Shown here piece after piece: positions 37,135 to 47,824 of a stretch of DNA of 64,000 bases. The notes beneath the pieces are model-generated. The model was not told the DNA's origin, did no database searches, and saw only the letters and a program-made list of their open reading frames with translations. The DNA is from Castor canadensis (taxonomy: Eukaryota > Chordata > Mammalia > Rodentia > Castoridae): assembly GCF_047511655.1 (NCBI RefSeq), contig NC_133390.1, positions 157,539,583 through 157,603,582 on the forward strand, in the 5' to 3' direction. The number at the start of each line of letters is the position of its first letter. Position 1 is the first letter of the stretch. The position numbers and the translations under genes were made by a program.

Positions 37135-37600
37135 AAATAGCAAACTCAAGATCAGCCTGTGCTACACCGTGAGACTCTGTCTCAAAAAGAGAAAAAAAAA
37201 AAAAGGCAGGTGAGGTGCCTGTGGCTTACACCTGTAATCTTAGCTACTTGGGAGGCAGAAATCAGGAGGATTTTTCTCTAAGCCAGCCTGGGCAAATAAT
37301 TCACCAGATCCTATCTCAAAAATACCCAACACATAAAAGGACTGGCAGAGTAGCTCAAGTGCTAGAGTGCCTACCTAGAAAGCATGAGGCCCTGAGTTCA
37401 AACCCTAGCACCACCACCAATAAAACCAACAAAGCTGGGTGCTGCTGGCTCACAATCCTAGCTACTCAGGAGGTGAGATCAGGAGGATCATGGTTCAAAG
37501 CCAGCCCAGAAAAATAGTTTGTGAGACCTGGTAGAGTGGTTCAAGGTATATGCCCTGAGTTCAAGCCCCAGTACAGCCCCCTCCCCACCCCAAAAAAAAG
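37135..37600 (+). mobile_element. B1 fragment and two dimeric SINEs
   Basis: B1 3' part at about 37135-37205, dimer at about 37206-37432 and dimer with a shortened middle at about 37433-37600. Confidence 0.8.
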
Positions 37601-38035
37601 CCTAATGTAGGTACTGACTTTGTGGATACAGTTTAGGGACTAATTGTCCATGAACCAAACTCTGAGTAGATGATTAGAGTGCTTGGTTTCGTGGCTGGCA
37701 AAAACAGAGGCAGAGGCAGTTATTGCTATTATTTATATGACCATGGATGGAATGAGGGAAGAGGGTGAGTGAGGAGTCTAGGACACCATCTTTCTAGCTA
37801 CTGCTCCCAAGGGCAGGCACTCTCATTGCAGTGTCCTTTGACTCCATGCAGTGGAGAGTCACCCATTGGCTACAGGCCAGTTTAGAGAAGGACCTAGAAT
37901 CGGAAGTTTGGTTGAGTCTTGGGGTAGGGGGGACTTAAGGGGATGAGGGGGGTGAAACAGATGGACATCTAAGCATGTTATTTTTGTCCACTCCCTGGTA
38001 GTGAAACGATGGAGCCTTTTGCAATTATGCTGTTG

Positions 38036-38185
38036 AGGCAGGCTAGATTAGGGAAAACTCAGGAGTCATGGAAAAACATTGCATCTCAGATTAATCACGC
38101 ATTGGATTAGGAACCACCCTCTCCTGGCCCGGAACCACCCATGCCCTTCCCCACACATTGATTATTGGATGGGAATCACCTGGCT
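38036..38185 (+). mobile_element. LTR-like fossil repeat, copy A
   Basis: This block and 39083-39253 are diverged direct copies, sharing 'gaggcaggct', 'ttagggaaa', 'cctggcccgg', 'gaccacccat', 'cccctcccca' type blocks and 'ttattgRatgggaatc'. Spacing and composition suggest paired LTR relics or a duplicated old repeat. Family unknown, old and incomplete. The 37601-38035 stretch before it is unique. Confidence 0.45.
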
Positions 38186-38299
38186 CCTGATAGGTTTTAT
38201 TTATTTGTTTGTTTATTTATTTAATGGTAAAGAGCAAGAACATGTTCTCTGCCAGCAGACTCTCCCTGGGCCCTACCACGCGCCCCTCTGTATTCCCTT

Positions 38300-38380
38300 T
38301 TTTTTTTGGTGTTTTGGGGTTTGAACTCAGGGCCTCACACTTGCTAGGCTGGCGCTCAACTCTTGATCTACCCAGCCAGC
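38300..38380 (-). mobile_element. IDL SINE
   Basis: Minus IDL with 'ggggtttgaactcagggcc' and 'cacacttgctaggctggcg'. Confidence 0.8.
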
Positions 38381-38625
38381 TTCTCTCTTCCCTAACTTTT
38401 AATAATCTTTTACACCACGTGTCCTGCCATGGATTCTTCTCCAGGAGACACAGAATTTGGAACACTTCTGATCACGAACTGCACCAGCACTGTTAACACT
38501 GTCACCTATTGAATGGCTGCCTGAGGGGCAGGTTGCAAGCGCCCAGCTTTTCCACCCTCCTCCCAGGACCTTGGTAAGTGCTGCTTGTGTGCTGCTACTC
38601 TCCTCTGTAGGGAAGTTTCCTGATT

Positions 38626-38815
38626 GATTGGAATTTCAAGGTTCCAGGGTTCTCTTAGTTAAAATTTCACAACTAGAGAACTCTATTGATTAGAATTTTA
38701 TGGCACCAGAGAAATATTGATTAGCATTCCATGGCCACGGAATTCAATTACTCAGCATGTCATGACTTGAGAGTCCTGTTGATTTGAATTTCACGGCATC
38801 TTAGTGTTCCAGTGA
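38626..38815 (+). repeat. Degenerate 31-bp tandem repeat, six units
   Basis: The core 'aatttca' or its variants begins at 38632, 38663, 38694, 38725, 38756 and 38787: five successive steps of exactly 31 bp. The unit core resembles TTGATTAGAATTTCATGGC followed by an 'accagagaactc' type block. A seventh, weaker unit may extend to about 38850 with a 33-bp step. The copies are diverged, so the array is old. Confidence 0.85.
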
Positions 38816-38944
38816 TGCAGGCTTCTCCCAGCTACAGGGATCCCATCCCTGCTTGAACTGTCACCTTCCCCAAAGCCCTCTCAAACTCCCTGTCTGCCAC
38901 CTGCTTTATTTTTCTCCATGGTGTTTATCACCACTTATAATAAA

Positions 38945-39560
38945 TGGTCAATGCTGGTGGCTCAAGCCTGTAATTCTAGCTATTTAGGAGACTGAGATTG
39001 GGAGGATAGTGGTTTGAGACGAGCCTAGGCAATGAGTTCCTGGGAGACCCCATCTACAAAATAACCAGAGTCACACTGGAGGAGAGGCAGGCTTGAGTTA
39101 GGGAAAGTTCAGGACTCAGAATATCTATGAGTTAATACTGCATTTCAGATTGACCATGCCCTGGCTCAGGGATGGCACAGACCACCTGCGCCTGGCCCGG
39201 GACCACCCATACCCCTCCCCATGCATTGGTTATTGAATGGGAATCCCCAGGTTCTCTCTCTCACTCTCTCTTTGAGTTACATTAGGTTAGGAGGATTGTG
39301 GCACATGCCTGTAATCCTAGCTAAGGAGGCAGAGATCAGGATGATTACGGTTTGAAGCCGGTGCAGGCAAATAGTTTGCAAGACCCTATTTCGAAAAAAC
39401 CCATCACAAAAAACAGCTGGTGGAGTGGCTTAAGGTATAGCTCTGAGTTCAAGCCCCACTATCACCAAAAAAAAAAAGAAAAGAAAGAAAAAAAATAAAG
39501 CAAAAAGGGCTGGGATGTAGTTCAGTGGTAGAGCTTTTGCCTATCGTTGTAAAGCTCTGT
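38945..39560 (+). mobile_element. SINE half, LTR-like copy B, dimeric SINE, ID fragment
   Basis: A plus dimer left half lies at about 38945-39070. LTR-like copy B of the 38036 repeat lies at 39083-39253. A plus dimer lies at about 39285-39480 and a plus ID fragment at about 39500-39560. Confidence 0.65.
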
Positions 39561-39709
39561 AAGAGGCACTCAAACTACTTTTGCTGAAAATCACTGATTC
39601 CTTACTTGGTCCCACAAGAGAAGCTTGGCATTCCTGCTTCCATTTTGTATCTGTCTTTGCTATAAGCCATTCTCTTCACCTTGGATTCCAAAAAGCACAG
39701 AACTGATAA

Positions 39710-41108
39710 CTTCTTTTTTCAGTACTGGGACTTGAACTCAGGGCCTTCACTTTGAGCCACTTCACCATCTCAATCTTTTGTGAAAAGATTTTTTTTTCAT
39801 TTTTCTTTTATTATTCATATGTGCATACAAGGCTTGGTTCATTTCTCCCCCCTGCCTCCACCCCCTCCCTTACCACCCACTCCGCCCCCTCCCGCTCCCC
39901 CCACTCAATACCCAGCAGAAACTATTTTGCCCTTATCTCTAATTTTGTTGTAGAGAGAGTATAAGCAATAATAGGAAGGAACAAGGGTTTTTGCTGGTTG
40001 AGATAAGGATAGCTATACAGGGCATTGACTCTAAAGCAGATACCTTAAAGCAACTGAGGCCAATAGGAAAAGGGGAACAGGTACTAGAGAAAAGGTTAGA
40101 TCAAAAAGAATTAACCTAGAAGGTAACACCCACGCACAGGAAATCAATGTGAGTCAATGCCCTGTATAGCTATCCTTATCTCAACCAGCAAAAACCCTTG
40201 TTCCTTCCTATTATTGCTTATACTCTCTCTACAACAAAATTAGAGATAAGGGCAAAATAGTTTCTGCTGGGTATTGAGTGGGGGGAGCGGGAGGGGGCGG
40301 AGTGGGTGGTAAGGGAGGGGGTGGAGGCAGGGGGGAGAAATGAACCAAGCCTTGTATGCACATATGAATAATAAAAGAAAAATGAAAAAAAAAAAAAGGT
40401 ATCTGCTTTAGTTTCTCTGAGTTAAGGGCAACAAATGCTAGCTAGTTTTTTAGGTGTCTTCCCTATCCTCACCCCTCCCTTGTGTGCTCTCGCTTTTATC
40501 ATGTGCTCATAGTCCAATCCCCTTGTTGTGTTTGCCCTTGACTTAATGTCCACATATGAGGGAGAACATACGATTTTTGGTTTTTTGAGCCAGGCTAACC
40601 TCACTCAGAATGATGTTCTCCAATTCCATCCATTTACCAGCGAATGATAACATTTCGTTCTTCTTCATGGCTGCATAAAATTCCATTGTGTATAGATACC
40701 ACATTTTCTTAATCCATTCGTCAGTACTGGGGCATCTTGGCTGTTTCCATAACTTGGCTATTGTGAATAGTGCCGCAATAAACATGGATGTGCAGGTGCC
40801 TCTGGAGTAAAGTCTTTTGGGTATATCCCCAAGAGTGGTATTGCTGGATCAAATGGTAGATCGATGTCCAGCTTTTTAAGTAGCCTCTAAATTTTTTTCC
40901 AGAGTGGTTGTACTAGTCTACATTCCCACCAACAGTGTAAGAGGGTTCCTTTTTCCCCCGCATCCTCGCCAACACCTGTTGTTGGTGAAAAGATTTTTTT
41001 GAGAGAGGGACTTGTGAACTATTTCCCGGGGCTGGCTTCGAACCACAATCCTCCTGATCTCTGCCTCCTGAGTAGCTGGGATTACAGGCCTTGAACCACC
41101 AAAGCCCA
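39710..41108 (-). mobile_element. Dimeric SINE split by a rearranged L1
   Basis: Minus dimer text at 39710-39795 stops at 'gtgaaaagattttttt' and resumes with the same 16 bp at 40985-41000, continuing to about 41108. Confidence 0.92.
39796..40984 (-). mobile_element. L1 3' portion with internal inverted 3' end
   Basis: The insert has a perfect 16-bp TSD (39780-39795 and 40985-41000). Read on the minus strand: 40984-40398 is the end of ORF2 and the start of the 3' UTR. 40397-40031 is a second 3' end in the opposite orientation, with its own A-run at about 40385-40397. 40030-39796 is the normal 3' UTR ending in the poly(A). About 110 bp of 3' UTR between the outer segments is missing. 39796-40030 and about 40150-40385 form a long inverted repeat. 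Confidence 0.88.
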
Positions 41109-41164
41109 GCCAACATTTTATGATGAGGAACCAGAGCCACATGGAGCTGCCATCCTCTCAATGA

Positions 41165-41560
41165 GAACAATTCACATCCGAAGCCAGAGTAATCCTCTCA
41201 AACAGGAGAGATTACTCCCTCCAGGTGGTAACTTCCCAGAACTGCACCAGGCCACCAGCCTGGCCAAGACTGCTCCATCAGTCATGACCACACCTGTGAC
41301 TGTTTAACTATGTATACCTTTGTCCCCTGCCCCCAGTTCTTTTGTCTTCTTAAACCTATAGCTCATGTCTGTACCCTGAAGATGTCTAAAGATGAGCTGA
41401 GTGCTTACTCTGTCTCTACCCTCAGCATACTCCTAGCCATGTCATAAATCTCTTTCCTCTGCCTTCACCACTCCTCTTTACTTGGTATTTTGGGGCTGGT
41501 GGCTGGATCTGGCACTCTCAGGAGTTTGGGTCTTGGGTCCAAAACTTCAGTTTCAGCTCT
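41165..41560 (+). mobile_element. LTR fossil, copy 1
   Basis: LTR-like order: 'ccccagttcttttgtc' ahead of a 'cttaaacc' TATA-type region, a 'gtcataaatctctttcctc' polyadenylation region and a U5-like 'gggtcttgggtccaaaact' end. It pairs with 42245-42456. Family not assigned; gamma- or ERV1-like by general look. Incomplete, moderately old. 41109-41164 holds nothing I recognise. Confidence 0.6.
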
Positions 41561-41644
41561 AGGTTTGATCCCTGGCATCAAAAATGAAAAAAAAAAAAAA
41601 AAACTAGAAAATAAAAAAAAGAAAAGAAAAATAAGTAAAGCAAA

Positions 41645-42006
41645 AAAGGTTGCTGAGCTCAAGTGGCAGAGCACCTGCTTAGCAAGTGGAAGCCCTGAGT
41701 TCAAACTCCAGGACTACCAAAAAAAAGCCAAATATCACATTTTTGTTCATATGTGAACCTAGACCTAAAAAGATAATAACAATAATAATAATGATGGGAC
41801 ATGAGCTGGGTGCTGGGGGCTTATGCCTGCAATCCTAGTTACTGAGGAGGCAGAGATCAGGAAGATCGTGGTTCTATGCCAGCCCAGTCAAAATAGTTCT
41901 GGAGACCCTGTCTGGGAAAAAAACCCAACACAAGACTGGGCTGGAGTGGCTCAAGTGTGAAGCCCTCAGTTCAAACCCCAGCACCATCCAATAAATAAAT
42001 AAAATA
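41645..42006 (+). mobile_element. IDL SINE and dimeric SINE with TSD
   Basis: Plus IDL at about 41645-41730. Plus dimer at 41806-42006 flanked by 'atgggacatgag' (41794-41805 and 42007-42018). 42019-42244 contains a G-run and unassigned sequence. Confidence 0.85.
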
Positions 42007-42244
42007 ATGGGACATGAGTGTAAACCAGTGGGGGGGGGGAGCGAACATTTATATGGATAAATGAAGATAGCAAAATGAAATCCACTATATACTGTTTGAA
42101 AAACAGACAGAGGTGGGAGGAAGTTGAGAGTATAGAGGGGGTGAATTTGTCTAAAGTACATTGTACTGACCTGTGGAAATAGTCACAATGAAACCCTATG
42201 ACTCTGTTCGTTGTATTTAGAGATATACCGATTGTTTGACTGAT

Positions 42245-42456
42245 ATTGTAAGAGGTGCACCTGTGACTGTGACTGTTTGACTATGTATGCTTTTGTCTCC
42301 TGCCCCCAGTTCTTTTGTCTATTTAAACCTGTAGCTCAAGCCTGTACCCCAAAGACGACTGAAGATGTCTCTTCCCACAGCATGCCCCGAGCCCTGTAAT
42401 AAACCTCCTTTGTCTGCCTTAGTAGTTTGGGTTTTGGGTCCAAAACTCTGATTTCA
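42245..42456 (+). mobile_element. LTR fossil, copy 2
   Basis: Same family and orientation as 41165-41560, sharing 'ccccagttcttttgtcta', a 'tatttaaacc' TATA-like box, 'gtaataaacctcctttg' and 'gggttttgggtccaaaact'. It is truncated at its start relative to copy 1. The two may be remnants of one element or two separate insertions. Confidence 0.65.
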
Positions 42457-44040
42457 ATATGGGAGACAGGACCACATCAACTTTGGACCTCATGCCTAGA
42501 CCAGAATCTGGCACACAGTAGCATGAATGTCATATCACACTCCTGCGGGCAGGATGGAAAAAGACCTGCTGGGGGTGCAAATGCTGCCAAGGACCAGGGT
42601 GTGCCAAAGGGAGGAGGACCTTTAGGGGACTGAGAGCGTGGTTCCAGCCCCCTTCTAGAGCCAGCTTCTGGGTAAGGGGCCAAATTGAACAGGGGTGGGT
42701 GAACTTTTTGTTATTGTTGTTACAGAGGGACTCACTAAAACATAGACTGTGCCAGCCTTGCAGCTTGTGGTCCCTGTGCTGTCATAGCAATCAGCCACAC
42801 ATCACATGAGCTGTGGAAAATAACTAGAGCTTTGTTGCAACACAATTCTCTCAATCATACTAACGTTTGTGTTGCACTTAACTCCCACAAGGTGAGGAAA
42901 GGTCCCCAAATCCAAGAGATAGAGCTTTGGGGAGTGTGGGTGCCTCAGGTGGAGAAGGAACCCTTTCCCCAGTCTCTGTAAATGCTGGGGAGTTCCTTAA
43001 CCATTCTGAGCCTGGGGCTCCTCATTTGGAAATGGGCTCTAATAAAAGTTCTTGGCTCCCCAGGGGGTCGTGAGGATTAACTGAGATAACGCCTTCAGCT
43101 CCAGCCAGGCAGGCTCAGCGTGAGCCATTGGATTGCTATTGTTGATAATAATTATTATTACTATGACCAGGGGGACTTTGGGAGGAGCAAACGGAAGGAC
43201 ATATGCAAATGATCCAGTTCGAAGTCTGGCACCCAGGAGACCTTCATAAAGGCTCCTAATGTCCCCCCACCTCCACCCCAGGCCATTCCACACAGAACTT
43301 CCCAGCATCCTCCACTGCTCCACTGTATGCTCTCCTGAACCCCGCAAGTCTGGGCTGAGACCTGAGAAGGTGCCCACGGCAGCTGGCTAGGGTCGGAAAA
43401 GGACTGCGCGCCGGGGGAAGCGGGTTCAGGCCAGACCTCCGCCCATTGTCTAAGCCCACCGGCCCGCCAGCCAGCTGATGTCCTGGGTCGCCAGCACCAG
43501 CTGTCCAGGCCCACCCCCACCGCTACACCCCTTCCTTCCAGATCCCTCCCTGTCACTCCACCTCCGCCCTCATCCACCCACAGCCCAGAGAGACTCTGGG
43601 TGTGATCAGAGGTTCTGAGCTTTTGTCCTTCAGATCAGGGGCTGATTTGCATTCTTTAGCAATTTGCACACACCATTCATTTGTAGAGGGAAAGACCAGA
43701 GGCAAAGCCTGAAGGCTCTAGCGTTTGTTTATTCTAAAGGGGTTTTGACCTTGCAAATTTTGGGTGCTTCCTTTCAGCCTTTGACACTTCCTTATCCTGG
43801 GACTATGACCAAAGTGACCTGGCCAGTCTGATCGCAGTTTCCTCATCTGTCAAATGTACAGCACTTCCCCTGTACAGTACTTGGGAGCAGTAGTGGGTTG
43901 TATGCTATAAACCTGGCATAAAGCTGTGTGCTCAACAAATAATAGGTGTTATTAGAGATATACTGTCATTACCATCCAACCCCCCTCCAAGGCTAACTTT
44001 GAAAACCTGTGTGCCCCAATAGTGAAGCCCCTAGGCACCT
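42457..44040. other. SINE-free intergenic block
   Basis: About 1.6 kb without young SINEs. It is GC- and CpG-richer at about 43380-43520, with two CAGCTG E-boxes. A weak plus MIR lies at about 43840-43965 ('cctcatctgtcaaatg', 'gtgctcaacaaataatagg'). No exon could be supported. Confidence 0.5.
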
Positions 44041-44330
44041 GTGTCTATTTAACTCACGTTAATTGAAATTAAGCTGGGCACCCGTGCCTCATACCTACTC
44101 AGAGACCAGGAAGATTGCTGTTCAAAGCCAGCCCAAGCCAAAAAAGCTTGAGAGCTCATATCAAAAAACCCTTCACAAGAATAGGGGTGGTGGAGGGGCT
44201 CAAGGTGAAGGCCCTGAGTTCAAGCCCTAATACCATCAAAAAAAAAAAGTTAATTGAAATTAAATAAAATTGTTGCTTTAGTTTTTCCCTCATGGTGGCC
44301 AAGTGGTTAAGTGCTCAATAGCCACATGCA
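44040..44330 (+). mobile_element. MER5-like DNA transposon relic carrying a dimeric SINE
   Basis: 'gttaattgaaattaa' occurs at 44058-44072 and 44249-44263, flanking a plus dimer (44073-44248). Outside the SINE, 'aaataaaattgttgctttag' and 'aagtgctcaatagccacatg' are typical of MER5-type hAT elements. Confidence 0.7.
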
Positions 44331-44334
44331 GAGA

Positions 44335-45120
44335 CAGGGGTGATGTGGCTCAGCAATGGAGCATTTCCCTGGTAAGTTCCATTCCCAGTACCAAAAATGA
44401 AAAAAGAAAAGAAAAAAAAGTCATATGCACTGGTGACCCTCTTAGGAAGCAGCGCAGATACAGGTCATGGAAAACTACCAGAATTTTCTCCTTTTCTAGA
44501 ACAGGGCTCCTGCTCTACAGCCTTTCTCCCCACCTCCATCAAGGTAATGACCTTGGTGAGTGGGTGTTCTTTTGTTCTCTGGAGCCTGCACCTGGGCAAG
44601 AGGGTGGAGAACAGGTGTAGAGCTGTGCCCTTGAGCACTGAGGGGGTTGGCTCAATTGTCCACACTGTAAAGCAAGCAACTTTGTCCAACTCTGTCCCAG
44701 GCCTCTCAGGGGGGCCTCTACCACCTGGGGGTCTGGTGAGGAAGGAAAGGCTCTGGGAATTGTGGGCTCTGTTCCTCCACAACCACCCCCCCAACACACA
44801 CACACACCCTGCCTATAGGCAGTTTGAGGTCACACAAGTCTGAGCCTGGGTTGAGTGGTTTCCAGCACAGCTAACACCTGGTAAAGGTGCTACCAGATGG
44901 GAGGCTCAAAGGGGAGGGGAAGGGATAGGTTGGGACAGCTGGCCACCTTCCAATGACAAAGGCCCAGCTGAAGCAAAGGCTGTGTAAGGCATAGGTAGGT
45001 CACATTCAGGCTGTTTCAAACCATCCATACCCCTTGTCTATCGTGGCACCACCTCATGGGGAGAAGGGGGAAAGCAGGAGTTTAGCCACCACAGCAATAT
45101 CTTTTTCTCCACATGACTGC
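44335..45120. other. ID SINE then unique sequence
   Basis: A plus ID lies at about 44335-44420 with an A-rich tail. The rest is unique apart from a CA-rich spot near 44795-44806. Open frames at 44397-44843 and on the opposite strand resemble no family I know. Confidence 0.5.
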
Positions 45121-45149
45121 TGCTAGGTATCCTAAAGTTACATCCCCAC

Positions 45150-46115
45150 ACCTGAACTCTTGCTTTTGGCCCCAGGATGTGTTTTGCTCAGCCTGTCCCC
45201 ATCCCACTGGATCATCCTTCCAGATGCTCAGGCTGCAAAATTTAAGAGTTATCTTTGACCTTTCGCCTTTTCATACCCCACAAGTAAGCCATTCACAAAC
45301 TCTGCAGCCCCCAGGCAGAATCCAACAAGATGCCCGAGGCTCAGGCTTGGTGTTTTTTTTTTTTTTTTTTTTTTTAATGGTACTGGGGTTTGAACTCAGG
45401 GCCTCACTCTTGCCAGATACGCACTCTACCACTTGAGCTACTCCACCAAGAGGCTCACGTTTGTAATCCTAGCAACATGGATTGAGAGGCTGAGATCAGG
45501 AGGATCACAGTTTCAAGGCCAGCCCAGGCAAATAGCTCCAGAGACCTCTTTCCAAATAACCAGACCAAAATAGACTGGAGGTGTGGCTCAACCAGTACAG
45601 TGTCTGCTTTGCAAGCCTGAAGTCCTGAGTTCAAACCCCAGTCCCAAGAACAACAACAAAAAATCTAGGGCTGGTGGCATGGCTCACATGGTAGAGTGCC
45701 TACCTGGCATGCACAAGGCTCTGAGTTCAAACCCCAATACTGTCAAAAACAAAAAACAAAACAAAAAAAAAACCTATGCGGAATCCAATCCCTTCTCACC
45801 ATCTCCTCCACCCCCACTCTGGTCCAGACACCATGGTGTCCCTCAGGATCACCCCAGCAGCATTCCACCTCAGCCTTCTCCAAAATATTCTTTACCCTGG
45901 GGGTGGGAGAAGGTGTGAAGATCATGTCACTATATTTTGCTTAAAACTGTCAGTGGCTCCCAAATTGACTTAGAAGAAAGCCAAATTCCTGACTGTGGTG
46001 AAATAGGTCCCACATTATCTGGCCCAGTTCTCTTTCCAAGTTTCCATACCAAGCATTCCTGCCTCAGGGCCTTTGCTCCTGCTATTCTCTGTCAGGAGTC
46101 TCTCTTTCCTTCTTT
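45150..46115 (+). mobile_element. L2 LINE fragment (ORF2 C-terminal region), SINE-interrupted
   Basis: 45215-45270 translates to LQNLRVIFDLS, close to the (L)GVIFD block of the L2/CR1 reverse-transcriptase C-terminus. After the SINE cluster, 45895-46110 keeps the L2 order 'atcatgtcactatat...cttaaaactgtcagtggctcc...gcctcagggcctttgctcc'. Heavily decayed, as expected of L2. Confidence 0.75.
45345..45772. mobile_element. SINE cluster inside the L2 fragment
   Basis: Minus IDL at about 45350-45450 with a T-run of about 24, plus dimer at about 45450-45655 and plus IDL at about 45665-45772. Confidence 0.8.
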
Positions 46116-46500
46116 AGTTTTTTTTTTTTTTTTGGGGTGGGCACTGGGAATACTATGCAAGTACTCTACCACTGAGCTACATCCCCAACTCCAAGTTGAC
46201 TTTTTACTGAGGAAAAACAAAGAACACAGATCATTAGGGTGAATTTTCTTGCCTGATCTTAACTTTTTTTTTTTTTTTTTTGGCAGTACTGGAGTTTGAA
46301 TTCAGGGCCTCACACTTGCTAGGCAAGCACTCTTACCAGTTGAGCCACCAGCTTGATCTTGATCTTGACTTCTAACAGCACAGATTGGTTTCCTTATTCT
46401 TAAGACTTTGAATAAATGGAACCACACAGCATGTATTCTTTAGCTTTGGGCTTCTTATAGTCAATAGATCAAGTGTGTACCACCTCCCCTGGCAATTTTT
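46116..46500 (-). mobile_element. ID and IDL SINEs with old L1 piece
   Basis: Minus ID at about 46118-46195 and minus IDL at about 46262-46350. An L1-like minus fragment lies at about 46385-46475 ('gaataaatggaaccacacag'). Confidence 0.65.
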
Positions 46501-46529
46501 TTTTTTTAAATCATAATTTACTGGTCCTT

Positions 46530-47400
46530 TTGGGGTTGGGGGAATGGCTCAAGAGGTAGAACACCTGGGCTGGTGGAGTGGTTCAAGTGGTACAGTACCT
46601 GCCTACCAAGCATAAGGCCCTGAGTTCAAACTTCAGTACCAAGCCAAGCACTAGTGGCTCACATCTGTAATCTTAGCTACTCAGAAGGTAGAGATCAGGA
46701 CCATCTTGGTTTGAAGCCTGCCCAAGCAAATAGAACAGGAGGCTCTATGATGAAAAAACCCTTCACAAAAAAGGGGCTGGAGGAGTGGCTCAAGGTGTAG
46801 GCCCTGAATTCAAACCACAGTACAGCAAAAAAAAAAGAGAGAGAAGGAGAGTTAGGTCACCTGCCCAGCAAGTTCCAAAATGATGGACACTTGGGAACTT
46901 TCTGATTTTGGCTTTTGTAAATTGAACATTCTCTTATGAAAAATTATTGTAATACTGGGGTTTGAACTCAGGGCCTCATGCTTGCTCTACCACTTGAGCC
47001 ACTCTGCCAGCCCATTTTGTGTGCGTTGGGTTGTTTTTGAGATAGGGATCTTGAATATCTTGCATAATTGTAGTTGTGGCCTCAGCTTCCTTAAAGCATT
47101 TTCTGCAAGCATCCTTGCAGGTGGGCACAAACATCTGGGCAGCTGGGACCTTGGCAAACATCCTTGCATCTGTGGCTTGGCTCTCACTCTCTCACTTCCT
47201 TCATTTGCCTATGTTAGCATCTTTGTTCCCACCAAGTCCTCTTATAGCGACTTTCCTCCACAGGAATTTTTTTTGAGACAAGGTCTCACTATGTAGCCCA
47301 GGCAATCTCCTGTCTCATGCACCCAAGGGTGAGATTAAAGATGTGTACCACTATGTCCAGCTTCAACCAGGACTTTGAGGCTTATTCATCTTAAGGTCTA
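46530..47400. mobile_element. SINE cluster with unique middle
   Basis: Plus IDL at about 46530-46645, plus dimer at about 46646-46840, minus IDL-led SINE at about 46950-47085 and minus B1 at about 47268-47360. 47090-47265 is unassigned. Confidence 0.65.
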
Positions 47401-47404
47401 TGGA

Positions 47405-47695
47405 AGGATTACACCTGTAATCCTAGCTACTCAGGAGGCAGGGATCAGGAGGATCACAGACCAAGGCTAGTCCAGGCCAAAAATATATAGCACAAAATAG
47501 GGCTTGACGAGTGGCTTAAGTGGTAGAGTGCCTGCCTAGCAAGTGTTAGGCCCTGAGTTCAAACCCCAGTACTATCAAAACAAAAATGAAAAGAAAAGAA
47601 AGGGCTAGTGGTACAGCTCTGTATAGAATATGTGCTGAGCTTATTCAATCCCCAGTACCAAAAAAATAAAATAAAATAAAATAAAGATAGAAAGA
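47405..47695 (+). mobile_element. Dimeric SINE and ID SINE
   Basis: Plus dimer at about 47405-47600 with a shortened middle and plus ID at about 47603-47695 ending in AAAAT repeats. Confidence 0.75.
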
Positions 47696-47824
47696 AAGAA
47701 AAGGAGGGAGGAAAGAAAAAAGTAATTGTGATAACTTATTCCTATCCAATTTTACCAAAAGTAGATTATGTAGTCATTCATTAAGGTGATGTTTATTTTT
47801 TTGTTTTTATTATTTATTTATTTA

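Noticed and set aside
40150-40397. Separate nested L1 insertion in plus orientation
   Set aside because: There is no duplication around it and about 110 bp of the outer L1 is missing, so a simple second insertion does not fit. It is described as part of one rearranged L1.
42427-42683. Overlapping open frames of 68 codons on both strands
   Set aside because: Short, no conserved motif, and partly inside the LTR fossil end.
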